Part shown: positions 6,182 to 6,301 of the stretch, in pieces | Position numbering within the stretch: position 1 is the first letter of the stretch | Layout: each line of letters begins with the position of its first letter | NCBI GenBank assembly: GCA_002383325.1 | Contig: DFYJ01000124.1 | Location: 1-6,301 of the forward strand | Direction: 5' to 3' | Source of the DNA: Candidatus Aminicenantes bacterium UBA4085 | Lineage (GTDB): Bacteria; Acidobacteriota; Aminicenantia; Aminicenantales; UBA4085 | Length of the DNA: 6,301 bases | Translations under genes and position numbers: made by a program | The notes under the pieces: model-generated | The model's input: the letters and a program-made list of their open reading frames with translations, nothing else | Told to the model about the DNA's origin: nothing | The model's database searches: none

Positions 6182-6301
6182 ACCCGCGGGATCCCGTCGT
6201 CACCGGACTCGGCTGCCTGGCCGCGGGCGGCGCCGGCCTGGAAGAGGCCTGGGCGGGCATGCTGGCGGGCCGGGTCGCTTGCGGCCCCCCGGCCCGGTTC
6301 G
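6178..6301 (+). CDS. Beta-ketoacyl-ACP synthase (FabF type), N-terminal fragment
   Basis: Only the first 41 residues are present; the right edge cuts the gene. The protein opens with PVVTGLGCLAAGG, then LEEAWAGMLAGR and GPPARF, which follows the FabF-type N-terminus (VVVTGLG, then ...FW..L.AG.SGI..I.RF) element by element. The catalytic Cys-His-His residues lie beyond the window, so activity cannot be judged and a non-condensing ketosynthase-like protein remains possible. It begins in an ATGA overlap with the ACP stop. The expected role is decarboxylative condensation of malonyl-ACP with the growing chain carried by the adjacent ACP. Confidence 0.85.
   Translation, partial: MNPRDPVVTGLGCLAAGGAGLEEAWAGMLAGRVACGPPARF

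Noticed and set aside
188..6301. Calling this outright a ladderane or aryl-polyene cluster
   Set aside because: Only some hallmark genes of each are present. No ammonia-lyase, ketoreductase, dehydratase, exporter or desaturase is in the window, so naming the product would go beyond the evidence.

Overview
The window is a GC-rich stretch read entirely on the plus strand: eight coding regions, six complete and two cut by the window edges. They are packed end to end, with overlaps of 4-10 bases or gaps of 1, 3, 8 and 31 bases. I see no internal promoter or terminator, so this looks like the middle of one operon. The LpxL-type acyltransferase suggests a Gram-negative-type envelope. Three [4Fe-4S] radical SAM enzymes suggest an anaerobic or microaerobic life. 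A high-GC lineage of the Acidobacteriota/Aminicenantota or deltaproteobacterial kind would fit, but the sequence does not settle the phylum.

Layout. (1) Bases 1-197 hold the C-terminus of an unidentified protein, with a faint resemblance to the ketosynthase-like chain-length-factor proteins of lipid clusters. (2) Bases 188-4199 hold three consecutive, different cobalamin-binding radical SAM proteins, each with an N-terminal B12-binding fold and an intact CX3CX2C cluster motif. The middle one resembles the group usually annotated as lipid-biosynthesis B12/radical SAM proteins. (3) Bases 4208-5886 hold a family 2 glycosyltransferase and an LpxL/HtrB-like acyltransferase that overlap by 4 bases. 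(4) Bases 5918-6181 encode a discrete acyl carrier protein with its own strong ribosome binding site. It overlaps by 4 bases the start of a FabF-type beta-ketoacyl-ACP synthase that runs off the right edge.

How they may work together (inference). The ACP and ketosynthase would build an acyl or polyene chain outside normal fatty-acid synthesis. One or more of the B12 radical SAM enzymes would methylate, cyclise or otherwise modify unactivated carbons on that chain or its head group. The glycosyltransferase and acyltransferase would attach sugar and acyl groups and anchor the product in the membrane. The glycosyltransferase, acyltransferase, ACP and ketosynthase combination recalls aryl-polyene-type clusters, while B12 radical SAM enzymes next to FabF and ACP recall the proposed ladderane-type clusters. 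Both together suggest an uncharacterised lipid or polyene pathway. The product cannot be read from this window.
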